From positions 372,001-436,000 of the forward strand of contig NZ_JAKRNJ010000004.1 in assembly GCF_022346925.1 (NCBI RefSeq): a DNA stretch of 64,000 nucleotides, read 5' to 3'. Position numbers and translations under genes: made by a program. Under the pieces are notes generated by a model. The model made no database searches. It was not told the DNA's origin and saw only the letters and a program-made list of their open reading frames with translations. This DNA is from Microvirga sp. ACRRW (GTDB taxonomy: Bacteria; Pseudomonadota; Alphaproteobacteria; Rhizobiales; Beijerinckiaceae). This document shows positions 27,797 through 37,292 of this stretch, in pieces (position 1 is the stretch's first letter; each line of letters starts with the position of its first letter).

Positions 27797-28624
27797 ATGC
27801 GGATCGGAATTGCGCTGGGCATATGGGCTGCGTTTTCGCTTGAAGCGGCGGCGCAGGAGCGCACGGCGCCGAGGCCAGCCCCACTCAGCTGCGTGAATGA
27901 TGCGAAGCAGGATCGTCTCGAGGGCATTTCCCCCGAGGGCGATCTCATCCTGGCTTCGGAGCGCCTGGCACGGCTTTCGGGCATCCGGTTTCCCGACACC
28001 CACAGGCAACAGGCCCTCGATTGGCTCAGGGCCAAGGTCGGCCAGCCTCTTCTGGTGACCGTTCAGGGAAGCCGCGACCGCTGGGACCGCATGCCCCTGC
28101 GCGCAAGGATGCAACAGGGTTCTCTCTCCCTCGATCTCGGCCATGGACTCGTCGAGGCGGGCTTGGCTCTCGTGGACGCCGGAGCCGATCCGGTCTTTTG
28201 TCATCCCGAATTGCTCGCCCTGGAAGAAACGGCCAGGGAACGACACCTTGGTCTTTGGGCCGATGACCGCTATAACCCCATTCCTGTCGATCAGGCCGAC
28301 CGCTTGAAAGAGCGCGTCGGTCGCTTCGTGATCGTCGAAGGGCGGGTTCGCAGCGTCGGCGAACGCAAGCAGAGAACCTATTTGAATTTCGGGGGGCACT
28401 GGGCAGAAGACTTCACGATCATCATTCCTCGGAAGGCATGGATGCAGATGGCCGAACGCGGCTTCTCGGCGGCTTCGCTGAAAGGCAGCACCCTTCGGGC
28501 CCGAGGCATTTTGCAGTCTTGGCAAGGCACGGCCCTTACCATTGACTTACCGGAGATGATCGAGCGCCTTGAAGGCACAAACCTTCCGGGCAACCGAAGT
28601 GAAGGCAAACGCTTGGCCCGATGA
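27797..28624 (+). CDS. Exported staphylococcal-nuclease-like protein
   Basis: A 275-residue protein with a signal peptide ending near LEAAAQE and an SNase-like OB-fold domain from about residue 35 to 155. The residue pattern RLARLSGIRFPD and ALEETARERHLGLWADDRYNP follows thermonucleases. The usual Glu after the PE/PD turn is not obvious, and the DRYGR motif reads DRWDR. A second beta-rich part follows (VIVEGRVRSVGERKQRTYLNF). The active site may therefore be altered. It lies 6 bases before the M48 protease gene and is likely co-transcribed with it. Confidence 0.75.
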   Translation: MRIGIALGIWAAFSLEAAAQERTAPRPAPLSCVNDAKQDRLEGISPEGDLILASERLARLSGIRFPDTHRQQALDWLRAKVGQPLLVTVQGSRDRWDRMPLRARMQQGSLSLDLGHGLVEAGLALVDAGADPVFCHPELLALEETARERHLGLWADDRYNPIPVDQADRLKERVGRFVIVEGRVRSVGERKQRTYLNFGGHWAEDFTIIIPRKAWMQMAERGFSAASLKGSTLRARGILQSWQGTALTIDLPEMIERLEGTNLPGNRSEGKRLAR

Positions 28625-28630
28625 GCGAGC

Positions 28631-30052
28631 ATGCGCGATAGACGTCACAAAGGTACGATCCGGATCGCCTCCGGCCTGATGATCGCAGGCCTGGTCTCGG
28701 CCTGCACAGGCTTCGGCAACACGTCCCTCCCGGCCAACGCGCCTCGGGTGATCGGGCCGGATCGCGACCGCGACCACATCCGCCTCATATCCGCCTTCGG
28801 CGGCGAAGGCCGCGCTCCGCAGATGCAGCGCCTTCTCACCGATGCCGTGAACCGGCTCGTCATGGCCACCGACCGGCCGGACGAGGCCTATCAGGTCACA
28901 ATCCTCAATTCTCCCGTGGCGAATGCCTTCGCCCTGCCGAACGGTCGCCTTTACGTCACGCGTGGGCTTCTGGCGCTGGCAAGCGACACCTCCGAGGTGG
29001 CGGCGGTGCTCTCGCACGAAATCGCCCACGTCACCCTGCGCCATGCATCGCAGCGCAACGAGCTGCAGGCCCGCTCGCAGCTGATCGAGCGCGTGGCGGA
29101 AAACGTTTTAAACGATTCCCAGGAAGCCGCCGTGGTGCAGAACCAGGCGCGCTCGACACTCGCGAGCTTCTCGCGCTCGCAGGAACTCGAGGCGGACCAG
29201 ACCGGGATCACCGTGCTTGCCCGCGCAGGCTTCGATCCTTATGGCGCACCGCGCTTCCTGACGGCGCTCGGCCGCTCCGCCAGCAGCTCCGCCAATAGCG
29301 GCCCGGACCGCGTCGATTCCCACCCGAGCACGTCGGAGCGCATTTCGAAGGCGCTGCAGGCCGCTCGACGCGCTGGATCTCCGGGCATGGGCGAGACCGG
29401 CAAGCTCGAATACCTGGCGGCCCTCGACGGACTGGCTTACGGGGACGATCCGAGCGACGGCGTCGTGAAGGGCCGCCGCTTCACCCATGCCCGCCTCGGT
29501 GTCGCCTTCGAGGCGCCCGAGGGCTTCACCCTGGAAAATACCTCCCAGGCCGTCCTCGGCTCCTCCTCCGACGGCGAGCGCCGCCTGCTCTTCGATGCCG
29601 CCGACACCCCCGCCGGACAGAGCCTCGAAGAGGTTCTGCGCTCCACCTGGACCGATACCATCGAGCCGGGCAGCCTTGTACCGACGACGATCAACGACCT
29701 GCCGGTCGTGACCGCCCTGTCGAACGGCAAGGAATGGACCTTCCGGCTTTCGGCCATCCGCATCGGCAACACCACCTACCGCCTGATCATGGCCGCCCGC
29801 AGCGGCGGCGCGGACCTGGAGAACATGTTCCAGCGCACCCTCAACAGCGTGCGCCAGGTCCAGCCCGACGAAGCCCGCCGTATCCGCCCTCTTAAGCTCC
29901 AGATCGTCACGGCCAAGCGTGGCGATACGGCTCAGTCGCTCGCTTCGCGCATGCCCATCGACCGCGCCCTCGACCGCTTCCTGCTGATCAATGGTTTGGA
30001 ACGCAATGGGCCGCTGAAGCCGGGCGAGCGTTACAAGATCGTCGTCGAGTAA
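28631..30052 (+). CDS. M48 family metalloprotease lipoprotein with C-terminal LysM-like domain
   Basis: The 473-residue product has a lipobox ending at Cys25 (VSAC), so it is predicted to be a lipid-anchored periplasmic protein. The zinc motif HEIAH is at residues 129-133, with the third ligand Glu in QELEADQTG. The architecture resembles BepA/YfgC-type outer-membrane-assembly proteases. The last 50 residues carry a LysM-like module (TAKRGDTAQSLASRM and so on) that may bind peptidoglycan. It likely works in envelope quality control. Confidence 0.88.
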   Translation: MRDRRHKGTIRIASGLMIAGLVSACTGFGNTSLPANAPRVIGPDRDRDHIRLISAFGGEGRAPQMQRLLTDAVNRLVMATDRPDEAYQVTILNSPVANAFALPNGRLYVTRGLLALASDTSEVAAVLSHEIAHVTLRHASQRNELQARSQLIERVAENVLNDSQEAAVVQNQARSTLASFSRSQELEADQTGITVLARAGFDPYGAPRFLTALGRSASSSANSGPDRVDSHPSTSERISKALQAARRAGSPGMGETGKLEYLAALDGLAYGDDPSDGVVKGRRFTHARLGVAFEAPEGFTLENTSQAVLGSSSDGERRLLFDAADTPAGQSLEEVLRSTWTDTIEPGSLVPTTINDLPVVTALSNGKEWTFRLSAIRIGNTTYRLIMAARSGGADLENMFQRTLNSVRQVQPDEARRIRPLKLQIVTAKRGDTAQSLASRMPIDRALDRFLLINGLERNGPLKPGERYKIVVE

Positions 30053-30149
30053 CAGCTCAGCCATCCGCACAGCCTCACCTTCGCGACGGTCGCTTACATG
30101 ACCTCCTCAGGATGAGGGTTGTGCCCCCTGACCATCGCAGCCAAACGAA

Positions 30150-30180
30150 ATCAGGCGAGACGGTTTCCCGCTCGCCTGAT
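30150..30180 (-). terminator. Terminator of rpoH
   Basis: Arms ATCAGGCGAG and CTCGCCTGAT form a strong stem just after the rpoH stop. On the minus strand a TTTCGTTT tail follows. Confidence 0.6.
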
Positions 30181-30204
30181 CCGTTTCACGATTGTCGATC
30201 AACC

Positions 30205-31101
30205 TTAGACGAAGGCGCCCGAGGCCTGCGGATATTTGTCCACCAGGGCGCGCTTGAGCTTCTCCAGCGCGCGGTTCTCGATCTGACGCACGCGCTCCTT
30301 CGAGATCCCGAGGCGGTCCCCGAGGAATTCGAGGGTCACCTGCTCGTCGTCGAGACGACGGGCCTGCAGAATGCGAAGCTCACGCTCGTTGAGCACTTCG
30401 AGAGCCTGCCTGAGCCAGCGCACGCGGCGCTCGGTGTCGATCACGTCGGTCGCGCTCTCATCAGGCAAGGGGCTCGTATCGACAAGGAACTCCACGCGCT
30501 CCGCCGAATTCGACGGGTCCGCATCAAGCACCGGTGCGTTCAGCGAGGTGTCGGGAGCCGAGAGGCGGGCATCCATGAGAGCGACATCGGCCTTCGACAC
30601 GCCGATCGCCTCGGCGATCTTCGCATGCACTTCGGAGGAGATGCGCTCCTCACCGCCACGCGTCAGGCGAGCGCGCAGACGACGGAGGTTGAAGAAAAGA
30701 GCCTTCTGAGCGGAACTTGTTCCGCCACGGACAATTGACCAGTTACGAAGGATGTAGTCCTGCACGGAAGCGCGAATCCACCAGGTCGCATAGGTCGAGA
30801 ACCGGACTTCCCGCTCCGGCTCGAAGCGGGCGGCGGCTTCGAGAAGGCCTACATGGCCCTCTTGCACTAGATCCGCCATGGGCAGGCCATAATGACGAAA
30901 GCGGGCCGCAAGCGCGATCACGAGACGCATATGCGCGGCTGTCAGTTGGTGAAGAGCTGTCTCGTCGCGCTGTTCCTTCCAGCGCACGGCAAGCAGATGC
31001 TCCTCTTCTCTCTCGAGAAAAGGTGCATTCATAGCGGCGCGAACGAAACGACGCCGAACGCCTGAGATTTCTCCCATTGTGTCCTCCCTTGGCAGAGACA
31101 C
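30205..31101 (-). CDS. rpoH: RNA polymerase sigma-32 family factor (RpoH2-like)
   Basis: A 298-residue sigma factor, although starts at 31077 (MGEISG) or later are possible. It has region 2 (HMRLVIALAARFRHYGLPMADLVQEGHVGLLEAA and RFSTYATWWIRASVQDYILRNWSIVR). It also has the RpoH-specific box QKALFFNLRR and a region 4 helix-turn-helix (TLEFLGDRLGISKERVRQIENRALEKLKRAL). It directs RNA polymerase to heat-shock or oxidative-stress promoters. The second alphaproteobacterial type often serves photooxidative stress, but nothing here proves which. Confidence 0.92.
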   Translation of the reverse strand: MSLPREDTMGEISGVRRRFVRAAMNAPFLEREEEHLLAVRWKEQRDETALHQLTAAHMRLVIALAARFRHYGLPMADLVQEGHVGLLEAAARFEPEREVRFSTYATWWIRASVQDYILRNWSIVRGGTSSAQKALFFNLRRLRARLTRGGEERISSEVHAKIAEAIGVSKADVALMDARLSAPDTSLNAPVLDADPSNSAERVEFLVDTSPLPDESATDVIDTERRVRWLRQALEVLNERELRILQARRLDDEQVTLEFLGDRLGISKERVRQIENRALEKLKRALVDKYPQASGAFV

Positions 31102-31190
31102 AACGGCTCAGGCGGGAAAAAGTTCACGCCGAATAGCTAAGTTTTGCAAAATAGATTCCAAAACCCCGACGACAAGGTGCGGCCGCAAAC

Positions 31191-31218
31191 AAAAAGCCTG
31201 GCGCAAGGCCAGGCTTTT
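31191..31218 (-). terminator. Terminator of carD
   Basis: Arms AAAAAGCCTGG and CCAGGCTTTT lie 28 bases after the carD stop. On the minus strand the hairpin ends in CTTTTTG, as expected for an intrinsic terminator. Confidence 0.85.
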
Positions 31219-31246
31219 AAAGGGTTTGCGTGAAGCTGCGTTGTTA

Positions 31247-31828
31247 TTACGCGGCTTCTTCCTGCACGTCGTCGCCCTCGGCATCGTCCGCCTCGGCGCC
31301 CTTGGCGCGGCGCGGGGACTTGGCCAGGCTCTGCTCGATGAGCTTGAGGGCTTCCGTATCCGTGATCTTGTTCACAGCCGCAATCTCGCGCACGACGCGG
31401 TCGAGAGCGGATTCGTACAGCTGACGCTCGCTGTAGGACTGCTCGGGCTGAGCCTCGGAGCGGTACAGGTCGCGCACGACTTCCGTCACGGCGATCAGAT
31501 CGCCGGAATTGATCTTCGCTTCATATTCCTGAGCGCGGCGCGACCACATGGTGCGCTTCACGCGGGCACGACCCGTCAGAACGTCCAGAGCCTTTTGCAC
31601 GAGGGCCGGTTCGGCGAGCTTACGCATGCCGACGGTGGCAGCTTTCGCGGTCGGGACTCGCAGGACCATCTTGTCCTTATCGAAGGAGACCACGTAGAGC
31701 TCCAGCTTGAAGCCGGCGATTTCCTGCTCCTCGATGGCCGTGATGCGGCCGACGCCGTGAGCGGGATAAACAATGGCTTCGCCGGACTTGAAACCCAGGC
31801 GCGGGGTGGACTTCTTAGCGGTTGTCAT
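31247..31828 (-). CDS. carD: CarD family transcriptional regulator
   Basis: The start at 31828 (MTTAKKSTPRL) has AAGGAGG upstream, and an upstream ATG at 31849 gives only a low-value extension. The 193-residue product has the N-terminal CarD/Tudor RNA-polymerase-binding domain (EAIVYPAHGVGRITAIEEQEI) and a helical C-terminal DNA-binding domain. It ends with an acidic tail. CarD binds the polymerase beta subunit and stabilises open complexes at many promoters. A strong hairpin follows. Confidence 0.93.
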   Translation of the reverse strand: MTTAKKSTPRLGFKSGEAIVYPAHGVGRITAIEEQEIAGFKLELYVVSFDKDKMVLRVPTAKAATVGMRKLAEPALVQKALDVLTGRARVKRTMWSRRAQEYEAKINSGDLIAVTEVVRDLYRSEAQPEQSYSERQLYESALDRVVREIAAVNKITDTEALKLIEQSLAKSPRRAKGAEADDAEGDDVQEEAA

Positions 31829-31849
31829 GCGAGAGGGGCCTCCTTGCAT

Positions 31850-32211
31850 GGTCCCTTGCCCTTAAGGGCTCAGGAGCGATGGTTCCACTGGGCAGGGACC
31901 CAGGGGAACAGGAATGAGATGAGCGCGAACGGAACTTGACACTTCCGCGCGACTCCCTGATGTAAGCAGCAGCTCAAAAACGCTCTTCCTGGACCCAAGG
32001 CAGGTTCGTCTCCCTTCGGCCAGGTTTCGTGCATCATTGCTTCAGTGTGTGAACCGACGACCTGCGAGGGACGGTGCACGGCTTGAGCGCAAGCGACGGC
32101 ATTTGCGGACCCTATCACAGTCCGGCCGAAAAAGCAAAAATATTTCAAAGCGTAGCGTAAAGAAGCACGGTTTATGGCCGTGCCTTAAAGGCTCCGGAGC
32201 ACCTGTCCCGC
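31850..32211. other. Gap between carD and fdxA
   Basis: About 360 bases without a supported gene. The half nearer carD must hold its promoter. The half nearer fdxA ends in a small hairpin at 32166-32184 (arms GCACGG and CCGTGC) with a T-rich tail on the minus strand, a possible fdxA terminator. Nothing else is seen. Confidence 0.4.
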
Positions 32212-32550
32212 TTAGTCGCCTTCGCCGGGATTGGACGAGAAATACTGCTCGAACTTACCCGCGACGCCGTCGAATTCCTTGGCGTCGGCCGGCGGCTCTT
32301 TCTTCTGCGTCAGATTGGGCCAGCTCTTGGCCATGTCGGCATTGAGCTTCAGCCATTGCTCGAGGCCGGGCTCCGCATCGGGTTTGATGGCCTCGGCCGG
32401 GCATTCCGGCTCGCAGACACCGCAATCGATGCACTCGTCGGGGTGGATGACGAGCATGTTCTCGCCCTCGTAGAAACAATCCACCGGACACACCTCGACG
32501 CAGTCCATGTATTTGCACTTGATGCAATTTTCAGTGACGACGTAGGTCAT
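32212..32550 (-). CDS. fdxA: 7Fe ferredoxin FdxA
   Basis: A 112-residue electron carrier. Cysteines at 9, 12, 17, 21, 25 and at 40, 43, 46, 50 give the arrangement of one 3Fe-4S and one 4Fe-4S cluster ([19 protein letters not shown] and [13 protein letters not shown]). The C-terminal tail after residue 60 is standard for the family. The order helicase, S4 protein, fdxA, carD on one strand is conserved in alphaproteobacteria. Confidence 0.95.
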   Translation of the reverse strand: MTYVVTENCIKCKYMDCVEVCPVDCFYEGENMLVIHPDECIDCGVCEPECPAEAIKPDAEPGLEQWLKLNADMAKSWPNLTQKKEPPADAKEFDGVAGKFEQYFSSNPGEGD

Positions 32551-32609
32551 GACGGTCCTTCGAGGGTCTTTCCAAAAAGAAAAAGCGTAGGTCTTTCAGT
32601 CGCTCTAGC

Positions 32610-32656
32610 GCATCGGCCCCAAAAGTGGAAGGCACTTTTGGGAGCCAAACCGATGC
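32610..32656. repeat. Palindromic intergenic repeat, copy 2
   Basis: Outer arms GCATCGG (32610) and CCGATGC (32650) and inner arms CCCAAAAGTG and CACTTTTGGG show this is the same element type as at 6468. It sits immediately beside copy 3. Confidence 0.75.
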
Positions 32657-32667
32657 TCTCTAAGGGA

Positions 32668-32717
32668 GCGCATCGTGAAAGCGGAAAACCGGGACCACTT
32701 TTCCGCACGATGCGCTA
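32668..32717. repeat. Palindromic intergenic repeat, copy 3, touching a stop codon
   Basis: Perfect outer arms GCGCATCGTG and CACGATGCGC and inner arms GCGGAAAA and TTTTCCGC. The right end runs straight into the stop codon of the S4 gene. Together with copy 2 it makes a tandem of two palindromes in the gap upstream of fdxA. Confidence 0.75.
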
Positions 32718-33014
32718 CTTGTCGTCCTCGCTGACAAGCGTTCCCTCGCCTTCGGTGAGATCGGCGTAGAGCTGCCTTGCTTCCGGCGCAGGGCCCCGGC
32801 GCTCGCCGAGGGCCTCCACCCGCACCACCAGGGCCGTGCGGGCGAGAGCGATGGTGATCACGTCACCGAGGGCGACGGCCTTGGCGGCATTGTCCGTGCG
32901 CTGCCCGTTGACCCTGACGAACCCGCTCGTCACGAGCTTGGCGGCGAGCGTCCGGGTTTTGGCGAAGCGTGCGAACCAGAGCCACTTATCGAGCCGCTGC
33001 CGGTCCTCACGCAT
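32715..33014 (-). CDS. S4 RNA-binding domain protein (Hsp15-like)
   Basis: A 99-residue basic protein with an S4 domain spanning most of its length (RLDKWLWFARFAKTRTLAAKLVTSGFVRVNGQR). It resembles Hsp15/HslR, which binds free 50S subunits carrying nascent chains after heat shock. The gene begins 15 bases after the helicase stop, so both are likely one transcript, linking it with RNA metabolism. Its stop codon adjoins the palindromic repeat. Confidence 0.9.
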   Translation of the reverse strand: MREDRQRLDKWLWFARFAKTRTLAAKLVTSGFVRVNGQRTDNAAKAVALGDVITIALARTALVVRVEALGERRGPAPEARQLYADLTEGEGTLVSEDDK

Positions 33015-33029
33015 TCGCCATCCTCATCC

Positions 33030-36000
33030 TTACTTCTTGCCGTCTTCCATCTGGGCCTTGAGGGCCATCAGCTTGGCGAAGGGCGAGTTCGGGTCCGGCT
33101 GTTTCTCCCGGCGCTCCTGGCCGCCCTCACGGCGGTTGTCGGCGCGCTTATCGGGACGCGGACCGCGCCGGTCGTCGGGCCTGGGGCCACGCGGCGGACG
33201 GTTCTGCGGACGGCCGCCCTCCCCTTGGGCCTCGCGACGCGGGCGCTCGCCCTGACCGTCCCCATGACGCGGACGGCGGTCGCCGCGCTCGGGACGCTCG
33301 CCTCGTTCGGAACGCTCACCGCGCTCACCGCGGTTGCCACGAGCCTCGCGGCCCTGACGGGCGTGCCCGCCTTCGTGATGACGGCGATGCTGACGCCAGA
33401 TCTCGATCGTCTCGGGCTCGGCAGGCGCCTCCGCAGCACCTTCAGCCGATCCCAGCGCCTGACCCTCGGGCGAGGCCACGGCCTCGGCGGCGCTGGCCTC
33501 GACGGTCTCTGCCGGAACGGAGGCCCCGGGAGCCTCCACGGCGACAGCGCCGGTCTCCTCGGCCAGGGCCTGAGCCTCGGCGGGAGCTTCAGCAGGTGTC
33601 TCGGCAGCGGGTTCGGTGGAAGCGGCCGGAATCAGCGGCACGGTGATGGCCGGGCCCTGACGGCGCTCCATCACGTAGCCGAGCGACTTCAGGATGGTCG
33701 CGAAATCCTCGCCCGCGCAGCCGACGAGCGACGTCATGGCCACCGTCGGCACGAAGCCCTCGCCATCGGCGGCGCCGGCCGGCGGCTCGCCGGGGGTGAT
33801 GCCGGGACGGTAGGAAATCGCCGGACGGATCAGGTCGGCCAGACGCTCCAGGATGTCGACGCGCACGGCGCGGCCGCCGCAGACACGGAAGCCGGCGGCA
33901 CGGTAGAGGCCGTGGGCGATCTCCTGATCGACCGGGATCGAGGTACGGCCGGACTGGGCGAGATGGGCGATCTCGTCGATGCCCTTCTGGTCGAGGCCGC
34001 CGTTCTGGAGCGCCCAGAGCTGCGTTGCGAGAACGCGCGGGGCGGGCTTCAGCAGGGCCGGAAGGTAAAGGTGATAGGCACCGAAGCGCACGCCCGCCTT
34101 GCGGAGCGCCGCGCGGGCATCCTGGTCGAGGCTGCGCACATCGTTGAGCACCTTGGCGCGCTCGAGCACGCCGATGGCCTCGCCGACCTGGAAGGCGATG
34201 CCGCGGGCAAGGCCGGCGAGCTCAGCATTGGTCTCAAGGTCCATCGCGGGGCCGAGCAGGCGCACCACATAGGCCTTCAGCCAGGCGCGCAGGCGGTTGT
34301 CCACCTTGTCGCGGGCGGGACCGGTGAGGTGCTCGTCCGAGAGAATGCGCACGCGCGGCTCGAACAGCTTGTCGCCGGGCTCCAGCTTCGCCACCGGGTC
34401 GCCCTGCCAGCGCACCGTGCCGTCGTTCGACAGGACCAGCGTGGTGTCCGGGGTTTCGGCGAACCGGTCGGCCCGCGCGTCGATCTCGCCGGCCAGCGCC
34501 TTGCTGGCGGCATTGCGCAGGGTCTTGGCTTCCGTGGTATCGGCCTGGGGATCAGGCACGAAATGGAATCCGTGCAGGTGGCCGATATGTTGTCCCTCGA
34601 CGGTGACGTCGCCGGTGGTCGTAATTTCCGCTTCGAGCATCGTGTTCTCTCTCAAGCGCCGCATGAGAACGCTCGTCCGCCGGTCGATGAATCTTTGGGC
34701 GAGACGTTCATGAAGCGCATCCGATAGCTTGTCCTCTACCTGACGCGCAACACCCTGCCAATGCTCCGGATCCTTCAACCAGTCGGGACGGTTTGCGACA
34801 AAAGACCAAGTTCGCACCTGGGCGATGCGGTTGGAGAGGGTGTCGATATCCCCATCCGTACGGTCGGAAGCCGACAAATGCCGGGCAAACCAATCCGCCG
34901 GAACCGCTCCGTCCTTCATCAGGAATCGATAGAGCTGGCCGATCAGATCCGCGTGGGTCTGGGGTGAAACTTTTCGATAATCGGGCACCTGGCAGACCTG
35001 CCAAAGCCGCTCGACCGCATATTTGGTGCGGGCGAAGGCCTGGATGTCGTCTTCCCGGGCCAGAATCTCCAGGGACGCCAGATCCTCGCCGGTGGGCGCA
35101 CGCACGAGGCCATGCTCCCGGGGCTGCTGCCCTAAAGAATCGCGAAGCCGCCCGAGGGACGAGAAATCGAGATCCGGATTGCGCCATTGCAGGATGCGCA
35201 CGGGATCGAAGGTGTGGTTTTCCAGCGCCTCCACCGTCTCCGCATCGAAAGGCGGGCAGCGGCCCGTAGAGCCGAAGGTGCCGTCGCGCATGTAGCGGCC
35301 TGCGCGGCCCGCGATCTGCGCGAGTTCCGGGTTGTAGAGCTTGCGGAAGCGGAAGCCGTCGAACTTCTTGTCCGACGCGAAGGCCACATGGTTCACATCG
35401 AGATTGAGGCCCATGCCGATGGCGTCGGTGGCGATCAGATAATCCACATCCCCGTTCTGGTAGAGCTCCACCTGGGCGTTGCGGGTGCGAGGAGAGAGCG
35501 CGCCGAGCACCACCGCGGCGCCGCCGCTCTGGCGGCGGATGAGCTCCGCGATGCCGTAGACCTCCTCCGCCGAGAAGGCGACGATGGCCGAGCGGCGCGG
35601 CAGGCGCGAGACCTTCTTCTCGCCTGCGAACGTCAGCTGCGACAGACGCGGCCGCGTGACCACATGGATTCCGGGAATCAGCGCCTCGATCAGCGGGCGC
35701 ATGGTCGCCGAGCCGATGAGCAGGGTCTCCTGACGTCCGCGCTGGTTCAGGAGGCGGTCGGTGAATACATGGCCGCGGTCGAGATCGGAGGCGAGCTGGA
35801 TCTCGTCGATGGCGACGAACGACACGTCCACATCGCGCGGCATGGCCTCCACGGTGGAGATCCAATAGCGGGGCTTGTCCGGCTTGATCTTCTCCTCGCC
35901 CGTGATGAGGGCGACGTTGTGATGGCCCGCCTTCTCGACCACCCTCTGATAAACCTCACGCGCGAGCAGGCGCAGCGGCAGGCCGATCATCCCGCTGTCA

Positions 36001-36110
36001 TGACCGAGCATGCGCTCGATGGCGAGATGGGTCTTGCCGGTATTGGTGGGCCCGAGCACGGCGGTGACGCCGCGCGCGCGCACTTGCGGAGGAAGAGAAC
36101 GGCGAAGCAT
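33030..36110 (-). CDS. Large SUV3-like DExH RNA helicase with disordered basic tail
   Basis: I take the ATG at 36110 (MLRRSLPP); a GTG at 36197 lacks a ribosome site. The product is about 1026 residues. The Walker A motif GPTNTGKT is at 20-27, the DEIQ box lies in FVAIDEIQLAS, and motif VI-like AQIAGRAGRYMRDG follows. The helicase core resembles mitochondrial SUV3. The last 200 or so residues are low complexity: an Ala/Glu/Pro-rich part, then an Arg/Gly/Glu-rich repeat tract, then a short conserved end (NSPFAKLMALKAQM). The tail probably binds RNA or partners. Family function is RNA unwinding or turnover. Confidence 0.88.
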   Translation of the reverse strand: MLRRSLPPQVRARGVTAVLGPTNTGKTHLAIERMLGHDSGMIGLPLRLLAREVYQRVVEKAGHHNVALITGEEKIKPDKPRYWISTVEAMPRDVDVSFVAIDEIQLASDLDRGHVFTDRLLNQRGRQETLLIGSATMRPLIEALIPGIHVVTRPRLSQLTFAGEKKVSRLPRRSAIVAFSAEEVYGIAELIRRQSGGAAVVLGALSPRTRNAQVELYQNGDVDYLIATDAIGMGLNLDVNHVAFASDKKFDGFRFRKLYNPELAQIAGRAGRYMRDGTFGSTGRCPPFDAETVEALENHTFDPVRILQWRNPDLDFSSLGRLRDSLGQQPREHGLVRAPTGEDLASLEILAREDDIQAFARTKYAVERLWQVCQVPDYRKVSPQTHADLIGQLYRFLMKDGAVPADWFARHLSASDRTDGDIDTLSNRIAQVRTWSFVANRPDWLKDPEHWQGVARQVEDKLSDALHERLAQRFIDRRTSVLMRRLRENTMLEAEITTTGDVTVEGQHIGHLHGFHFVPDPQADTTEAKTLRNAASKALAGEIDARADRFAETPDTTLVLSNDGTVRWQGDPVAKLEPGDKLFEPRVRILSDEHLTGPARDKVDNRLRAWLKAYVVRLLGPAMDLETNAELAGLARGIAFQVGEAIGVLERAKVLNDVRSLDQDARAALRKAGVRFGAYHLYLPALLKPAPRVLATQLWALQNGGLDQKGIDEIAHLAQSGRTSIPVDQEIAHGLYRAAGFRVCGGRAVRVDILERLADLIRPAISYRPGITPGEPPAGAADGEGFVPTVAMTSLVGCAGEDFATILKSLGYVMERRQGPAITVPLIPAASTEPAAETPAEAPAEAQALAEETGAVAVEAPGASVPAETVEASAAEAVASPEGQALGSAEGAAEAPAEPETIEIWRQHRRHHEGGHARQGREARGNRGERGERSERGERPERGDRRPRHGDGQGERPRREAQGEGGRPQNRPPRGPRPDDRRGPRPDKRADNRREGGQERREKQPDPNSPFAKLMALKAQMEDGKK

Positions 36111-36299
36111 GCCTGGATGCGGGGTAATGTCGGATACGATCCCGGGTGAGAGGGTCGAGACGCTCCCGCACGTGAACCGACGCAGGAAGCCTCTCACAAA
36201 GCAGGCCTGGCCCGAACCTTCGGCAGGCCCTTTCTTATATGGGACCTTGCATCGGTTTCGCTACCGGAAACCGGAGAATTCTTCAAGGAATATGAGGGC

Positions 36300-37181
36300 T
36301 TATTGCCCGGCTCCGGCCTTGACGGGCTCCCGCGCCTTGCCTGCGGGTCTCGTTACCGAGGCCGGCTTCACATCGCCCTCAAGCGACCAGTTCGCGGCCT
36401 CCAGCTCGCCCATGCCGACCATGGTGCGCACGGCGACTTTGATGGGAAAGAGAACCCGCGCGCCTTCCACCGGGGCCAGCCACACGTTCATGTCCTTGTT
36501 GTCCTGCATGAACTTGGTGGAGGGGCGTTGCGTGCGGTGGCCGGAGATCGGCACCCAGCGAGCATTGCAGACGAGGACCGGACCGGAATAGCCCGGCACC
36601 GCGACATTCTTCGTCTCCGCATAGGAGAGGATGATGTTCTGGCGGGCGGCCCCGTCGAAAACCGGAATGACGCGGTTGCAATTGGCCTGATCGGTGAGGC
36701 CTTTTGAAGCAACCGCTGGCATGATGAGGGCGCTCAAGGGATCGATGACCCCCTTCTTGTCGGCATCCTTTACCGGCACCCGGTCTTCCTTCGGCTCGAC
36801 CGGCGGGGTGATTTCGGTCTCGACCACGTTGCCGCTGTCGAGCGCCATGCGCACGGTGCGCTGCTCGCCGGAGGACTTGGAGGAGACGGCAAAGCCGTTG
36901 GACTGAAGCTGGGCTCCGGCAATCGTGCCGAAGGCGGTGCCAGCCCCCTTGCCGCCGGTGATCATCTTCACGAGGCCCGAGAGCTTCACATTGCCCTGCA
37001 CTTCGTATTTCGGGCCGGTGAAGGTGGAGGACAGATCAGCCTTCCCCAGCGGCAGGCCCGCCAGGGAGAGATTGTAGTTCACCTTCAGGGTCTGTGCCGC
37101 AGATGCCTGACCTTGGGCCTGAGCCTGGGAGCCGAGGCCGACAACGGTTAAGGTTAACAGAGCGGAAGCGATGAGGCGCAT
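36300..37181 (-). CDS. DUF3108 domain periplasmic protein
   Basis: A 293-residue protein with a signal peptide ending near SQAQA. The domain includes KVNYNLSLAGLPLGKADLSSTF and a C-terminal part RVLFPIKVAVRTMVGMGELEAANWS, characteristic of DUF3108. Such proteins are predicted to have a beta-barrel-like lipid or glycan-binding fold, and their role is unknown. It is a single gene whose stop is 103 bases from the helicase gene end of the same strand. Confidence 0.85.
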   Translation of the reverse strand: MRLIASALLTLTVVGLGSQAQAQGQASAAQTLKVNYNLSLAGLPLGKADLSSTFTGPKYEVQGNVKLSGLVKMITGGKGAGTAFGTIAGAQLQSNGFAVSSKSSGEQRTVRMALDSGNVVETEITPPVEPKEDRVPVKDADKKGVIDPLSALIMPAVASKGLTDQANCNRVIPVFDGAARQNIILSYAETKNVAVPGYSGPVLVCNARWVPISGHRTQRPSTKFMQDNKDMNVWLAPVEGARVLFPIKVAVRTMVGMGELEAANWSLEGDVKPASVTRPAGKAREPVKAGAGQ

Positions 37182-37292
37182 GGAGGCTTTCTCGGGGCTG
37201 TCCCGTTAGTCTATTCTGTTGCATGCCATGAGAATCCGAATAAATCATGACCATGGCAGCGCAAAAAAACGAGTTCTGCTGTCGCACTATTC

